Positions 9,307 through 18,286 of a stretch of DNA of 64,000 nt are shown here, piece by piece. A model generated the notes under the pieces. The model made no database searches, had not been told where the DNA came from, and was given only the letters and a program-made list of their open reading frames with translations. The position numbers were made by a program, and so were the translations under genes. The stretch's first letter is position 1. Each line of letters starts with the position of its first letter. The stretch is from contig JAAEXZ010000002.1 in NCBI GenBank assembly GCA_017879645.1, positions 1 to 64,000 of the forward strand, given 5' to 3'. The DNA comes from Nitrosomonas sp. GTDB taxonomy: Bacteria; Pseudomonadota; Gammaproteobacteria; Burkholderiales; Nitrosomonadaceae.

Positions 9307-9742
9307 TATCAAAATTCTGGATACCCGATTAAATGATCAACTACCAGCCTATGCGACGCCCGGTTCGGCGGGACTGGATTTACGTGCCTGTGTCGAGCAG
9401 CCTGTTACCCTGAATCCCGGTGATACACTATTGATTCCCACAGGAATTGCAGTGCATCTTGCCGATTCCGGAATGGCGGCACTGGTTTTGCCCCGATCCG
9501 GATTGGGACATAAGCATGGCATTGTGCTGGGAAATCTGGTGGGGTTGATCGATTCGGATTATCAGGGACAAATCATGGTTTCTTGCTGGAATCGCGGTCA
9601 AGCAGCATTCCAGTTGAATCCTCTGGAGCGCATCGCCCAGCTCGTTGTCGTGCCCGTCATGCAGGTCGAGTTCAATCGTGTGGATACTTTTGCTGAGAGC
9701 GATCGGGGCGAAGGTGGATTTGGTAGTACAGGCAAACATTGA
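9293..9742 (+). CDS. dut: Deoxyuridine triphosphatase (dUTPase)
   Basis: The 149-residue trimeric dUTPase hydrolyses dUTP to dUMP and pyrophosphate, which keeps uracil out of DNA. All five motifs are visible: [42 protein letters not shown] and the C-terminal P-loop-like GEGGFGSTG. The start ATG 9293 gives [10 protein letters not shown] and lies within the end of coaBC; an upstream in-frame start at 9248 would add an unrelated 15 residues. Its stop overlaps the next start by one base (TGATG), so coaBC, dut and the DUF192 gene are probably one operon. Confidence 0.96.
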   Translation: MIKIDIKILDTRLNDQLPAYATPGSAGLDLRACVEQPVTLNPGDTLLIPTGIAVHLADSGMAALVLPRSGLGHKHGIVLGNLVGLIDSDYQGQIMVSCWNRGQAAFQLNPLERIAQLVVVPVMQVEFNRVDTFAESDRGEGGFGSTGKH

Positions 9743-10185
9743 TGCGCTTTTTTCCTGTTTTTCTCGTTTTGCTGACTTTGGTTTCATCGCAGGCTGCATG
9801 TTCGGATGCCCAACGCACAAATTTAAGCATTATGGGGAACAAGGTGAGCGTTGAGGTGGCGCATACCCAGTTATCGCGTGCCGAAGGATTGATGTACCGC
9901 AAGTCACTTGCTGCCGATGCGGGTATGTTATTTATTTTCCCTCATGCGGATTTCTACAGTATGTGGATGAAAAATACCTACGTTCCCTTGAGCGTTGCAT
10001 TCATTGATGAACGTGGTGTCATTCTCAATATTGCCGATATGCACCCCGAATCCCTGAAAGCACATGATTCCGCTGGTTTGGCAAAATATGCGCTGGAAGT
10101 GAACCGGGGGTGGTTTTCCGCTCGTAAAATCTCGGCAGGCATGCCGGTATTGGGACTGGAGAGTGTGCCTGCTGCAGAGAATTAG
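9742..10185 (+). CDS. DUF192 family exported protein
   Basis: A signal peptide ([20 protein letters not shown]) leads into a DUF192 domain with the family hallmarks AEGLMYRKSL, GMLFIFP and YSMWMKNTYVPLSVAFID. The fold is a small beta barrel of unknown biochemical role, found singly in many bacteria. The Cys at the signal end could also be lipidated, although SQAAC is a weak lipobox. It overlaps dut by one base and ends 5 bases from the convergent ffh gene. Confidence 0.88.
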   Translation: MRFFPVFLVLLTLVSSQAACSDAQRTNLSIMGNKVSVEVAHTQLSRAEGLMYRKSLAADAGMLFIFPHADFYSMWMKNTYVPLSVAFIDERGVILNIADMHPESLKAHDSAGLAKYALEVNRGWFSARKISAGMPVLGLESVPAAEN

Positions 10186-10190
10186 TGAAG

Positions 10191-11540
10191 CTAGCGCATC
10201 TTTGGCAACATACCTTTGATACCACGCATCATTTTTGAAATGCCGCCTTTATTCATCATTTTCATCATTTTTCTGGCTTGCTCGAATTGTGACAGCAGGC
10301 GATTGACTTCCTGAACTGAAACACCGGCACCGGCAGCAATCCTGCGCTTGCGGGATGCCTTGAGGATGTCCGGTTTTTGGCGCTCCAGTCTGGTCATTGA
10401 ATTGATGATGCCTTCGGTCCGGTTAAGCTGCTTGTCATCCACTTTGATATTTTGGGCAGCCTGGGTCAATTGGGCTGGCAGTTTGTCCATCAATGCGCTC
10501 ATCCCGCCCATGTTTCGCATCTGTTGAAATTGTGCCTTGAAGTCGTCCAGATCAAAGTCTTTTCCAGACTTCATTTTCTTCATCAACTTGTCGGCTTCTT
10601 CACGGTCGGTGCTACGTTGTGCTTCTTCGATCAGACCAAGAACGTCACCCATACCCAGGATACGCGATGCCATTCGATCCGGATGAAAAACTTCGAGACC
10701 AGTCAGTTTTTCAGCCACGCCAGCAAATTTGATGGGCTTGCCGGTAATGTGCTTGACCGATAAGGCTGCGCCTCCTCGAGCGTCACCATCCAGTTTGGTA
10801 AGGACCACACCGGTGAGCGGCAAGGCTTCAGAAAATGCCTTGGCGGTGTTGACTGCATCCTGACCTTGCATGGCATCGACGACAAACAGGGTTTCAATGG
10901 GTTTGAGCAGGTTCTCGAGTTCGGTGATTTCCTGCATCATCGCTTCATCGATGCCCAGCCGACCGGCAGTATCGACTATTACGACGTCATGGAAATACCT
11001 GCGCGCAAAATCCAGGGCTGCAACACCGATTTCACCGGGTTTCTGTCCTTCCTGGACCGGAAAGAAATCTGCCCCTACTTGACCGGCAAGCAGTTCGAGC
11101 TGATGTATAGCCGCTGGGCGATAGATATCACATGAAACCAGCAGTACCTTCTTTTTCTTGTGCTCCATTAACCATTTTGCGAGTTTCCCGCTGGTGGTGG
11201 TTTTACCTGCACCTTGCAATCCGGCCATCAGAATGACAGCAGGTGGAACCGTGTTCAGGTTGATGTCCGCCTTCTCGCCGCCCATGATGGCAATCAGTTC
11301 CTGGTGCACGACGCCAATGAGTGCCTGACCCGGTGTCAGGCTGGTCATAACCTCGTGACCGACCGCCTTTTCCTTGACATTGGCGATGAAATCCTTGACT
11401 ACAGGTAGAGCTACATCCGCTTCCAGCAGAGCCAGGCGGACCTCCCTGAGTGCCTGCTGAATATTGTTCTCCGTGAGTCTTGCCTCACCCCGTAATGATT
11501 TGATAACGCCGGCCAGTCGACCCGTAAGATTGTCAAACAT
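10191..11540 (-). CDS. ffh: Signal recognition particle protein Ffh
   Basis: The 449-residue SRP54 GTPase binds 4.5S RNA and signal sequences and targets membrane proteins with FtsY. The N domain comes first, then the G domain with GLQGAGKTTTSGKLA, DTAGRLGIDE, TKLDGDARGG and the GxKP-type GKPIKFAG. The Met-rich M domain ends MMKMMNKGGISKMMRGIKG. Upstream on the minus strand a TATAAT (complement of 11592-11597) with TTCAAA 17 bases before it is a plausible promoter. The gene diverges from a CcsA-like gene, as in E. coli (ffh/ypjD). Confidence 0.97.
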   Translation of the reverse strand: MFDNLTGRLAGVIKSLRGEARLTENNIQQALREVRLALLEADVALPVVKDFIANVKEKAVGHEVMTSLTPGQALIGVVHQELIAIMGGEKADINLNTVPPAVILMAGLQGAGKTTTSGKLAKWLMEHKKKKVLLVSCDIYRPAAIHQLELLAGQVGADFFPVQEGQKPGEIGVAALDFARRYFHDVVIVDTAGRLGIDEAMMQEITELENLLKPIETLFVVDAMQGQDAVNTAKAFSEALPLTGVVLTKLDGDARGGAALSVKHITGKPIKFAGVAEKLTGLEVFHPDRMASRILGMGDVLGLIEEAQRSTDREEADKLMKKMKSGKDFDLDDFKAQFQQMRNMGGMSALMDKLPAQLTQAAQNIKVDDKQLNRTEGIINSMTRLERQKPDILKASRKRRIAAGAGVSVQEVNRLLSQFEQARKMMKMMNKGGISKMMRGIKGMLPKMR

Positions 11541-11642
11541 GACTTAAACCTCTGAAAAATGGAAAGGTATAAAACAATATATACACTTGAAATTATAAAA
11601 AAACAGCTTGGCTCTTTGAATTTGTTAGCGTGCCATGTAGAC

Positions 11643-11669
11643 TTGACAGATATTCCTGCTTCCTATAAT
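11643..11669 (+). promoter_or_regulatory. Sigma-70-type promoter very close to the start of the CcsA-like gene
   Basis: TTGACA at 11643-11648 and TATAAT at 11664-11669 are both perfect consensus hexamers, separated by 15 bases (shorter than the usual 16-18). Transcription would begin near 11676, only about 5 bases before the ATG at 11681. That leaves no room for a ribosome binding site, and none is visible. Confidence 0.55.
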
Positions 11670-11680
11670 TCTTAATCTCG

Positions 11681-12517
11681 ATGGTCAGCATTTTAACTTA
11701 TCTGACGGCTTTTTTGCTTTATATACTGATTGGTTGGTATTTCTGGCGATATACGTGGCAGCAATCGATGACAGGGGGGTATGGTCGGCCAGTGTCGATC
11801 GACTGGGCCCATCATGCCATGTTCATTCCCTTGGTTTTACACGCACTGACGCTCTATCATTCGATGTTTATAGGATCCGGCCTGAGTTTTGGATTAAGTA
11901 ACGCCATTTCATCCATTGTCTGGTTGACAGCCATTATTTATTGGTTTTCCGGTTTTTTTAACCGCATGCAGGGGTTGCAGACACTTGTGGCGCCGGTGGC
12001 TGTGGCTGCTGCCGTTGCAATTTTTCTGCCATACTTCTTTCCGTCTCTGCGTCCACTCGATAATACCGAATTGCCAGCATTCAAGGCGCATTTGCTGATC
12101 GCCATGCTGGCTTATAGCCTGTTGACGATTGCTGCGCTGCATGCGCTATTGATGATGGTAGTCGAGCGGCAACTGCATCATCCGACAAAACATCCGATGC
12201 TTACCAATCTTCCTCCGCTGCTGGCGATGGAGAAATTGCTGTTTCGTATTATCTGGATCGGTTTTATTTTACTGACGCTAACATTGTTGAGTGGTGTGGT
12301 TTTCTCCAGGGAAGTATTTGGTCAACCGCTGACTTTTAGTCACAAGACACTGTTTGGATTCATTTCCTGGGGAGTCTTTGCTGCACTGCTTTTTGGCAGG
12401 CAGCTTTATGGCTGGCGGGGGCGTATAGCGGTGCGCTGGACACTGACCGGTTTTGCGACATTGTTATTGGCATACATTGGTAGCAAGTTCGTATTGGAAA
12501 TTATACTTAATCGTTAG
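11681..12517 (+). CDS. CcsA/YpjD-like integral membrane protein (cytochrome c assembly family)
   Basis: The 278-residue protein has about eight membrane helices and belongs to the CcsA/HemX/YpjD superfamily. Conserved His occur in WAHHAMFIPLVLHALTLYH and in FSHKTLFGFISWGVFAALLFGRQLYGWRGRIAVRWT. The relatives handle haem during c-type cytochrome assembly, but the YpjD branch next to ffh has no proven role. The start ATG 11681 begins directly with the first helix; the next Met lies past it. See the promoter entry for the possible lack of a leader. Confidence 0.85.
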   Translation: MVSILTYLTAFLLYILIGWYFWRYTWQQSMTGGYGRPVSIDWAHHAMFIPLVLHALTLYHSMFIGSGLSFGLSNAISSIVWLTAIIYWFSGFFNRMQGLQTLVAPVAVAAAVAIFLPYFFPSLRPLDNTELPAFKAHLLIAMLAYSLLTIAALHALLMMVVERQLHHPTKHPMLTNLPPLLAMEKLLFRIIWIGFILLTLTLLSGVVFSREVFGQPLTFSHKTLFGFISWGVFAALLFGRQLYGWRGRIAVRWTLTGFATLLLAYIGSKFVLEIILNR

Positions 12518-12540
12518 TTTTGTTTTTCTTGAGGCTTGGG

Positions 12541-13332
12541 ATGATGAAAATACCAATCAAGGCAACCTCCTTTTTTTCATTGGACAATCTTCAGGGTATA
12601 CGCCAGTCTGCAATGTTGTTGCTCATAGCCGGTTTGGCAGGTTGTGCTGCACCAGAGCCCAAGGTGGAGTCTGTCGTCGAACCGCTTCCTGTACCATCCT
12701 CTCATTGCGAAGAATTGAAAATTGAAAATGCGAGATTGGAGAAGCTGGTTGCTGAGAAGGATGAATTGATCAAGAATCAGAAAATGCAACAGCAAAGTCA
12801 GGCCCAGGTGCTGCATGAAGCAAAAAAGGAAGCCACGCGCGCGCAGGTCAAGTTGCATCGTTTGGCTACCAAACCCAGCACAGCTTCAGCCATTGCCGAA
12901 GTCGAGGCTTCGCTGGAGCAGTGGAAGCAAACTAAACTTTCTCCATTCGATCAGATACTGCGATTTCAGGTGCAGCATTTATTGGAAACGGCTTCGCTGT
13001 TTTATTCCAAGGACCAGTATGCTGCTGCCATGAATCATGTGTCTCAGGCTAATAATTTTATTCATCTGATCACGGACCATAGCCGTAAAAAGGTTTCGCA
13101 TATTGATAACACGCTGTTGGAATTTCATGTTCCGGTAAAATTGCGTACCAAAAAGAATGCGCATTTGCGCAAATCACCTGATGTGCACGCACAGGTTATC
13201 GTTACTCTGAAAAAGGATGTGATTGTGACCGCTACGGCCAATCAGGGTGACTGGTTGCGTGTTCAGACGGACAAAAGCCAAGGATGGATTATTAATTCCA
13301 TGCTGGAACTGGAAGAAGAACGGAGGCAGTAA
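12541..13332 (+). CDS. Lipoprotein with coiled coil and SH3-like domain
   Basis: A signal region ends in the lipobox LAGC (from IAGLAGCAAPEP). A coiled-coil segment follows (ELKIENARLEKLVAEKDELIK), then a helical region, then a C-terminal bacterial SH3 domain (RKSPDVHAQVIVTLKK, GDWLRVQTDKSQGWI). This suggests an envelope protein that may contact peptidoglycan; the exact role is unknown. ATG 12541 (ATGATGAAA) is preferred over an in-frame TTG at 12520. It starts 23 bases after the CcsA-like gene and may be cotranscribed with it. Confidence 0.75.
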   Translation: MMKIPIKATSFFSLDNLQGIRQSAMLLLIAGLAGCAAPEPKVESVVEPLPVPSSHCEELKIENARLEKLVAEKDELIKNQKMQQQSQAQVLHEAKKEATRAQVKLHRLATKPSTASAIAEVEASLEQWKQTKLSPFDQILRFQVQHLLETASLFYSKDQYAAAMNHVSQANNFIHLITDHSRKKVSHIDNTLLEFHVPVKLRTKKNAHLRKSPDVHAQVIVTLKKDVIVTATANQGDWLRVQTDKSQGWIINSMLELEEERRQ

Positions 13333-13349
13333 TCCATTATGTGCGTTCT

Positions 13350-15005
13350 TTATGAGGATACACTCAACTTGGGTTGTACGCAGTAGGCTTGATTGCGACC
13401 AGCATGTTTTGCTTCGTACAAAGCACTGTCAACTCTGGAAAGCAGGAGAGTGAGCGATGTATCCTCCGGTTCGCTCTGGATGATTCCGATACTCAGAGTA
13501 ACTTTCACGGATTCGTTGATGGTGTTGCAATGTATATTGATTACTTGTGAACGGATACGCTCTGCAGTTTTTATCGCTTCATCCACGGTCGACTCGGTCA
13601 GGATGACGATAAACTCGTCGCCGCCATAGCGAGCTGCAAAATCCACAGTACGAATACTCTGTGAGATTTTTTTGGAGACAGAAACGAGAATTTCGTCGCC
13701 GGCGACGTGTCCCAAGCTATCATTGAGTGTCTTAAAGTAATCCACATCGATCATCAGGACGGCGAATGGGCGCCTGTTACGGGCATACCGTGCCAGTTGA
13801 TCGGTAATGATGGCATTTAGTTTGTTGCGATTATAAAGGCCCGTAAGGCTGTCGGTAATCGATAATGTTTCAAGCAGCTTGTTTTTTTGCTGCATGGCAG
13901 TAGTGGCGGCAATGATTTCCGCTTGATTCTGCCTTAATTTATCGGTCATCTGATTGAACATGAACGTCAGTTGTCCAAGTTCATTGCGTTGCGTATTAGT
14001 CAACGCCACATTGAGGTCGCCTTTTACGATTCTTTCCGTTGCGTTGATGAGACGTTGTAGCGGTACGACGATGGCATGTCCCATGCGGAATGCTATGGTT
14101 GTAACAACCAGAAGAATGACACTGATCAGCGCAATGAACAGATTCCGCTGCTGTTTCCAGGCTGCATAAATAGATTTGTAGCTTCGGCTGGCAATAATGG
14201 TGATTGGTGGCTTTTCAGAAGTATAGGCTAATCCGAATATCTTGCCTTGTGCCAGGCCGCGAAAGATTTCGAACTCGCCGGGGGTTTCCTGCAAGCGCTG
14301 CAATATGGCTGGTTCGATCGTGATTTCAGGATTGGTATCGACGGCGGATTTGTCACTGGCCAGCATGATGCTGCCATCTTTGTCTAGTAAAAGTACCTCT
14401 CCGGGAGGAGATTTCAAGGGATCTTTAAGGCTGGACTGAACATTGTCCATATCGAAAGTAACGATCAGAGCGCCCAGAATAAAATCGTCGACTGAAAGTA
14501 CCGGTACTGAGATACTCAGTGTGGCCGTTGAGTAGGTAGAGTTCCAGTGCGGCGGCACGACGACATTGCCTTGTATGGAGGCATTTTCCGGCCAATTGGG
14601 TTGCGATTCGATGTGTGCTGGCGTGTCAATATTGCTGGCAACGATCATGCCTTCCGTGTCAATGACGGTCAATTCCAGTACGGTTTCCAGTTTTTTATGT
14701 ACAGACTTGAGGTAATGTTCAAGCACCTTGTTGGAAATAAACTTATTGCTCTGTGGCAGACTGGCTTGAGACAGGCCTTCGATGAGAATTTTTGATGTCG
14801 AGAGTTCGCGCGCTATGTAGATCTGATCTTTAGTCCACAAATCCAGTTCTCGGCTTGCATGATTGGCGAGGGCGCGTAACTCCCGTGTTACATTCTCGCT
14901 GATCATGGTTTCATTTTGTTCAAAAGAAAGAATGCCCAAGCCTAACGAGGGAATCAGAGTTGCCAGGATGGAGAAAACGATAATTTTGTTTTTGATACTT
15001 TTCAA
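13350..15005 (-). CDS. Membrane diguanylate cyclase (Cache-HAMP-GGDEF)
   Basis: The 551-residue protein has an N-terminal membrane helix (about 7-27), a periplasmic double-Cache-like sensor, a second helix (LFIALISVILLVVTTIAF), a HAMP linker and a C-terminal GGDEF domain. The active site YGGDEF is intact. An RTVD inhibitory site lies five residues before it, so product feedback by c-di-GMP is expected. It should make c-di-GMP from two GTP in response to an outside signal. It is convergent with the SH3 lipoprotein gene. The 195 bases upstream (15006-15200) are very AT-rich without a gene. Confidence 0.93.
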   Translation of the reverse strand: MKSIKNKIIVFSILATLIPSLGLGILSFEQNETMISENVTRELRALANHASRELDLWTKDQIYIARELSTSKILIEGLSQASLPQSNKFISNKVLEHYLKSVHKKLETVLELTVIDTEGMIVASNIDTPAHIESQPNWPENASIQGNVVVPPHWNSTYSTATLSISVPVLSVDDFILGALIVTFDMDNVQSSLKDPLKSPPGEVLLLDKDGSIMLASDKSAVDTNPEITIEPAILQRLQETPGEFEIFRGLAQGKIFGLAYTSEKPPITIIASRSYKSIYAAWKQQRNLFIALISVILLVVTTIAFRMGHAIVVPLQRLINATERIVKGDLNVALTNTQRNELGQLTFMFNQMTDKLRQNQAEIIAATTAMQQKNKLLETLSITDSLTGLYNRNKLNAIITDQLARYARNRRPFAVLMIDVDYFKTLNDSLGHVAGDEILVSVSKKISQSIRTVDFAARYGGDEFIVILTESTVDEAIKTAERIRSQVINIHCNTINESVKVTLSIGIIQSEPEDTSLTLLLSRVDSALYEAKHAGRNQAYCVQPKLSVSS

Positions 15006-15200
15006 TTCAAATATTATCCTTATAACAAAAACAATATTACGTTACTTGAAATCTATCAAAATAACCGAATAAAGACAGTTTATTATCCTTATTCCATTAT
15101 TAAATCTGATCTGTAAATTGCGCTTGATTTTTTATAACATCATATTCTTATATTAGTGATTGTTAATATTTTTATATTATAGAAATACAAATACGCCAGT

Positions 15201-15623
15201 TTAGGCAGTGTGTAATGCCACCAGATCGCGATCCGGATAATTGTTTATTTGATAGCCTTGCCAGAGTCGTGTTGCAATAAAAGCTGCAATGGCATTGGCA
15301 TGTTGCTGTAATCCTGGGTTGCCCATTTCTTCAGTGGTTTCCCTGAAAAGGAACAGCCAGCGTTCGAACAATTCCGCATTTAATTCCGGTAATGCAATAT
15401 GTTTGGGCATAGGAGCACCACGAAAACGGCTGGTGCCGCGAAGTTGGGCCGACCAGAAATTGATCATCTGAACAAAATGTGCATCCCAATCCTGCACATG
15501 TGCTTCGAATATTGGACCGAGGCCAGGATCTTTTCTGGCTTTGGCATAAAATGTATGAACAAGCTGGGCGATATCTTCTTCTGAGTATAAATCTGGACTG
15601 GGTATGGGAAATGCGGATTGATT
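15201..15623 (-). CDS. Group III truncated haemoglobin
   Basis: The protein of about 140 residues resembles the group III (P) truncated globins. It shows LVHTFYAKARKDPGLGPIFEAHVQDWDAHF and FWSAQLRGTSRFRGAPMPKH, with a proximal-type His in the PKHIALP segment. Group III globins bind haem and O2 or NO; a role in redox or NO stress is only inferred. ATG 15623 (MNQSAFPIPS) is preferred; an in-frame GTG at 15671 would add 16 residues. Confidence 0.85.
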   Translation of the reverse strand, partial: NQSAFPIPSPDLYSEEDIAQLVHTFYAKARKDPGLGPIFEAHVQDWDAHFVQMINFWSAQLRGTSRFRGAPMPKHIALPELNAELFERWLFLFRETTEEMGNPGLQQHANAIAAFIATRLWQGYQINNYPDRDLVALHTA

Positions 15624-15790
15624 CATGATTTCTCTGAAATATTCCTGATATTGTACAAGGTATGCAAACACGATTGCGAAATGTTTACATCTGACAGGTA
15701 AGTTTATCGTTGGTTCTTTGAATTGTCCAATTGCAATTCAATTGTCATTAATAACAGTCATGTAGGTTCGATTGAGGAGGTTGAATTGAA

Positions 15791-17401
15791 ATGAAAAATT
15801 TGTCTGGGAAGGCCTTGCTGATCAATCCGGTACTGACCAAATCAACCGCATTTACCCGTGAAGAGCGCCAACGATATGGTCTGCGGGGTTTATTGCCCTA
15901 CGACGTGGCGACACTAGCCAAGCAGAAAGAACGTGTACTGGACAGCATGCGGAGCAAGGCGACAGCGATTGAAAAATATATTTTTCTGAATGCACTATCC
16001 GAACGCAATCAGCGACTTTTCTATCGCACCATGATCGATCATATCGAAGAAATCATGCCGTTGGTGTATACCCCGACCGTGGGTGAGGCGTGCAAGGAGT
16101 TTGCACATATTTTCAGGAAACCGCAGGGCTTTTATATTACACCAGAGGATCGTGGAGAAATGGCTGCGATCTTCGGGAACTGGCCGGAGCAGGATATTCG
16201 TGTCATTGTCGTTACCGATGGCGAGCGAATTCTGGGGTTGGGTGATTTGGGCGCCAACGGAATGGGAATTTCCATCGGCAAGGTAATGCTCTATGTTGCC
16301 TGTGCCGGAATCAATCCGGCTCAGTGTATGCCGGTCATGCTGGATGTTGGAACCAATAATCAGGCTATTCGTGACGACCCGCTCTATCTGGGGTATCCAC
16401 ATGCGCGTGTGGATGATGAAACATACCATGTGTTGGTGGACGAATTCGTACAGGCCGTGCAGCTACGTTTTCCTAAGGCGCTCATCCAATTTGAGGATTT
16501 CCTGACGCCACATGCGTTCGAATTTCTGGAACGCTATGGTGGTCAGGTTCGATGTTTTAACGATGACATACAGGGTACGGCAGCCGTGACGCTGGCCGGC
16601 ATCTATTCGTCATGCCGCATCACCGGGAAGCAGTTTTCGGATTTGGCGATCATGTTCCTGGGAACGGGATCGGCTGCGGGGGGGATTGCCGAACTGGTCA
16701 CCGATGCATTCTGCACGGCAGGTTTGAGTCGACAACAAGCACAGAAGCGCTTGTGGTTTGTCGATCGAAAAGGACTGGTGACTGCAGCACATCAGAATAT
16801 CAAATCCAGAATCAAACCTTATGCGCATGAACATACGCCATGCAGTTTCGTGGACGCGATCAGAATGATCAAACCACAAGTGCTCATCGGTGCAACCGGG
16901 GTAGCAGGAACATTCGACGAAGCCGTGGTGAGTGCAATGGCTGCGGTGAATGAACGCCCGGTAATCATTGCGCTTTCCAATCCGACCTCACATACAGAAT
17001 GCACGGCTGAACAGGCCTACCGTTGGAGTAACGGTCGTGTAATTTTTGCCAGTGGTAGCCCTTTTGCGCCAGTATGGTTTGGTGATCGGCTATACAAACC
17101 GGGTCAGGGCAACAATGCGTATATTTTCCCGGGGGTAGGGTTGGGTGTGTATGCCAGTTCGGCGCGTCTTGTCACGCAAAGCATGTTTCTTACCGCAGCA
17201 GAAGTGCTGGCCGGGATCGTGACAGAACAGGAAATCGCTGCGGGAGCCATATACCCGACCTTGAACCGTGTGCGCGAAGTATCGCATGCCATAGCTGTCG
17301 CCGTTTGTCGGATAGCTGTAAAAGAGGGTCTTGCCGAAACTGCACTACCGGAAAATCTGGAAGGCTATGTGAAATCCCTGATGTACGAACCCGATTATTG
17401 A
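15791..17401 (+). CDS. maeA: NAD-dependent malic enzyme
   Basis: The 536-residue enzyme oxidatively decarboxylates malate to pyruvate. It has the long malic-enzyme form with the catalytic-Tyr motif PLVYTPTVGEAC, the metal/malate region CFNDDIQGTAAVTLAGI and the nucleotide fold FLGTGSAAGGIAEL. Later come ALSNPTSHTECTAEQAY and FPGVGLGVYAS. Similarity to the E. coli MaeA (SfcA) type suggests NAD preference; cofactor choice is not proven by motif. A GAGGAGG ribosome site lies about 9 bases before ATG 15791. It converges with serB, leaving only 5 bases between the stops. Confidence 0.94.
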   Translation: MKNLSGKALLINPVLTKSTAFTREERQRYGLRGLLPYDVATLAKQKERVLDSMRSKATAIEKYIFLNALSERNQRLFYRTMIDHIEEIMPLVYTPTVGEACKEFAHIFRKPQGFYITPEDRGEMAAIFGNWPEQDIRVIVVTDGERILGLGDLGANGMGISIGKVMLYVACAGINPAQCMPVMLDVGTNNQAIRDDPLYLGYPHARVDDETYHVLVDEFVQAVQLRFPKALIQFEDFLTPHAFEFLERYGGQVRCFNDDIQGTAAVTLAGIYSSCRITGKQFSDLAIMFLGTGSAAGGIAELVTDAFCTAGLSRQQAQKRLWFVDRKGLVTAAHQNIKSRIKPYAHEHTPCSFVDAIRMIKPQVLIGATGVAGTFDEAVVSAMAAVNERPVIIALSNPTSHTECTAEQAYRWSNGRVIFASGSPFAPVWFGDRLYKPGQGNNAYIFPGVGLGVYASSARLVTQSMFLTAAEVLAGIVTEQEIAAGAIYPTLNRVREVSHAIAVAVCRIAVKEGLAETALPENLEGYVKSLMYEPDY

Positions 17402-17406
17402 TCACC

Positions 17407-18249
17407 CTACCGGAAAAGATTGACAACACCATCCAGGCCCACGTAATTCAGTGCATATCGGGCATGTTGCTTGACGATCGGCTTGGCGTGATAAGCGATA
17501 CTGACGCCGGCCTCGGTCATCATATCCAGATCATTGGCGCCATCGCCTATTGCAATGATCTGTTCACGACTGATCCCAAGCTCGTCTCGCACTTGACTGA
17601 GAATGTGGGCTTTTCCTTCCCGGCCGATAATGTCGCCAACGATATTCCCGGTTAGTTTGTCGTCGGCAATTTCAAGTACATTGGCCGCAGCATAGTCAAA
17701 GCCTAAGTGGGTTTTGATGCGTTCGGTAAAAAAAGTGAACCCTCCCGAGATAACCATTGTTTTGAGTCCTGCCAGCTTGGCTTGCCGAAGCATTTTTTCC
17801 GCACCGGGATTGAGTTTGACGCGCTCATCGAATACCCGCTGCAACGCATGCTGCGGTAGGCCTTGCAATAGTGCGGTGCGGCGTGTGAGGCTCTGCTCAA
17901 AACTGATCTCGCCTTGCATGCTTAATTGGGTAATGGCGGCAACCTGGGGTTTGATGTTGTGCATGTCGGCGATTTCGTCGATGGATTCAATCGCCAGTAA
18001 TGTGGAATCCATATCCATGGCAATCAGGCGAAAATCTGAAAGTTTCAGGCTGGCATCGACGTAGGCATAATCCAATTCAGCCTCGGCGCAATAAGGGGAA
18101 ATTTCTTCGCTGTGAATGGCCTGGGTCAGCCGAAAGGCCTGACCTGTAATGCGCTCTATGCCTTGTGCTTGACTCAGTTTTGCTAAGGCACGTAAATCGC
18201 TGTTATTGATTTCCAGTCCCTGGATGATCAGGTTCATACTGTTCGGCAT
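17407..18249 (-). CDS. serB: Phosphoserine phosphatase
   Basis: The 280-residue HAD-superfamily enzyme catalyses the last step of serine synthesis. The catalytic DMDSTLLAIES motif supplies the nucleophile Asp. Motif II is MVISGGFTFF, a basic residue follows in GREGKAHIL, and motif IV is IAIGDGANDLDMM. The first ~80 residues are the N-terminal extension seen in longer SerB proteins. ATG 18249 is used; a second Met at residue 5 is equally possible. It lies 37 bases after the HDOD-GGDEF gene on the same strand. Confidence 0.95.
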   Translation of the reverse strand: MPNSMNLIIQGLEINNSDLRALAKLSQAQGIERITGQAFRLTQAIHSEEISPYCAEAELDYAYVDASLKLSDFRLIAMDMDSTLLAIESIDEIADMHNIKPQVAAITQLSMQGEISFEQSLTRRTALLQGLPQHALQRVFDERVKLNPGAEKMLRQAKLAGLKTMVISGGFTFFTERIKTHLGFDYAAANVLEIADDKLTGNIVGDIIGREGKAHILSQVRDELGISREQIIAIGDGANDLDMMTEAGVSIAYHAKPIVKQHARYALNYVGLDGVVNLFR

Positions 18250-18286
18250 ACTTTAACTCGATGTGGTGGAATAAAAAAGGACTGAA

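Noticed and set aside
15672..15790. A promoter for the malic enzyme gene in repeated AATTG motifs
   Set aside because: Several poor hexamer pairs are possible and none stands out.
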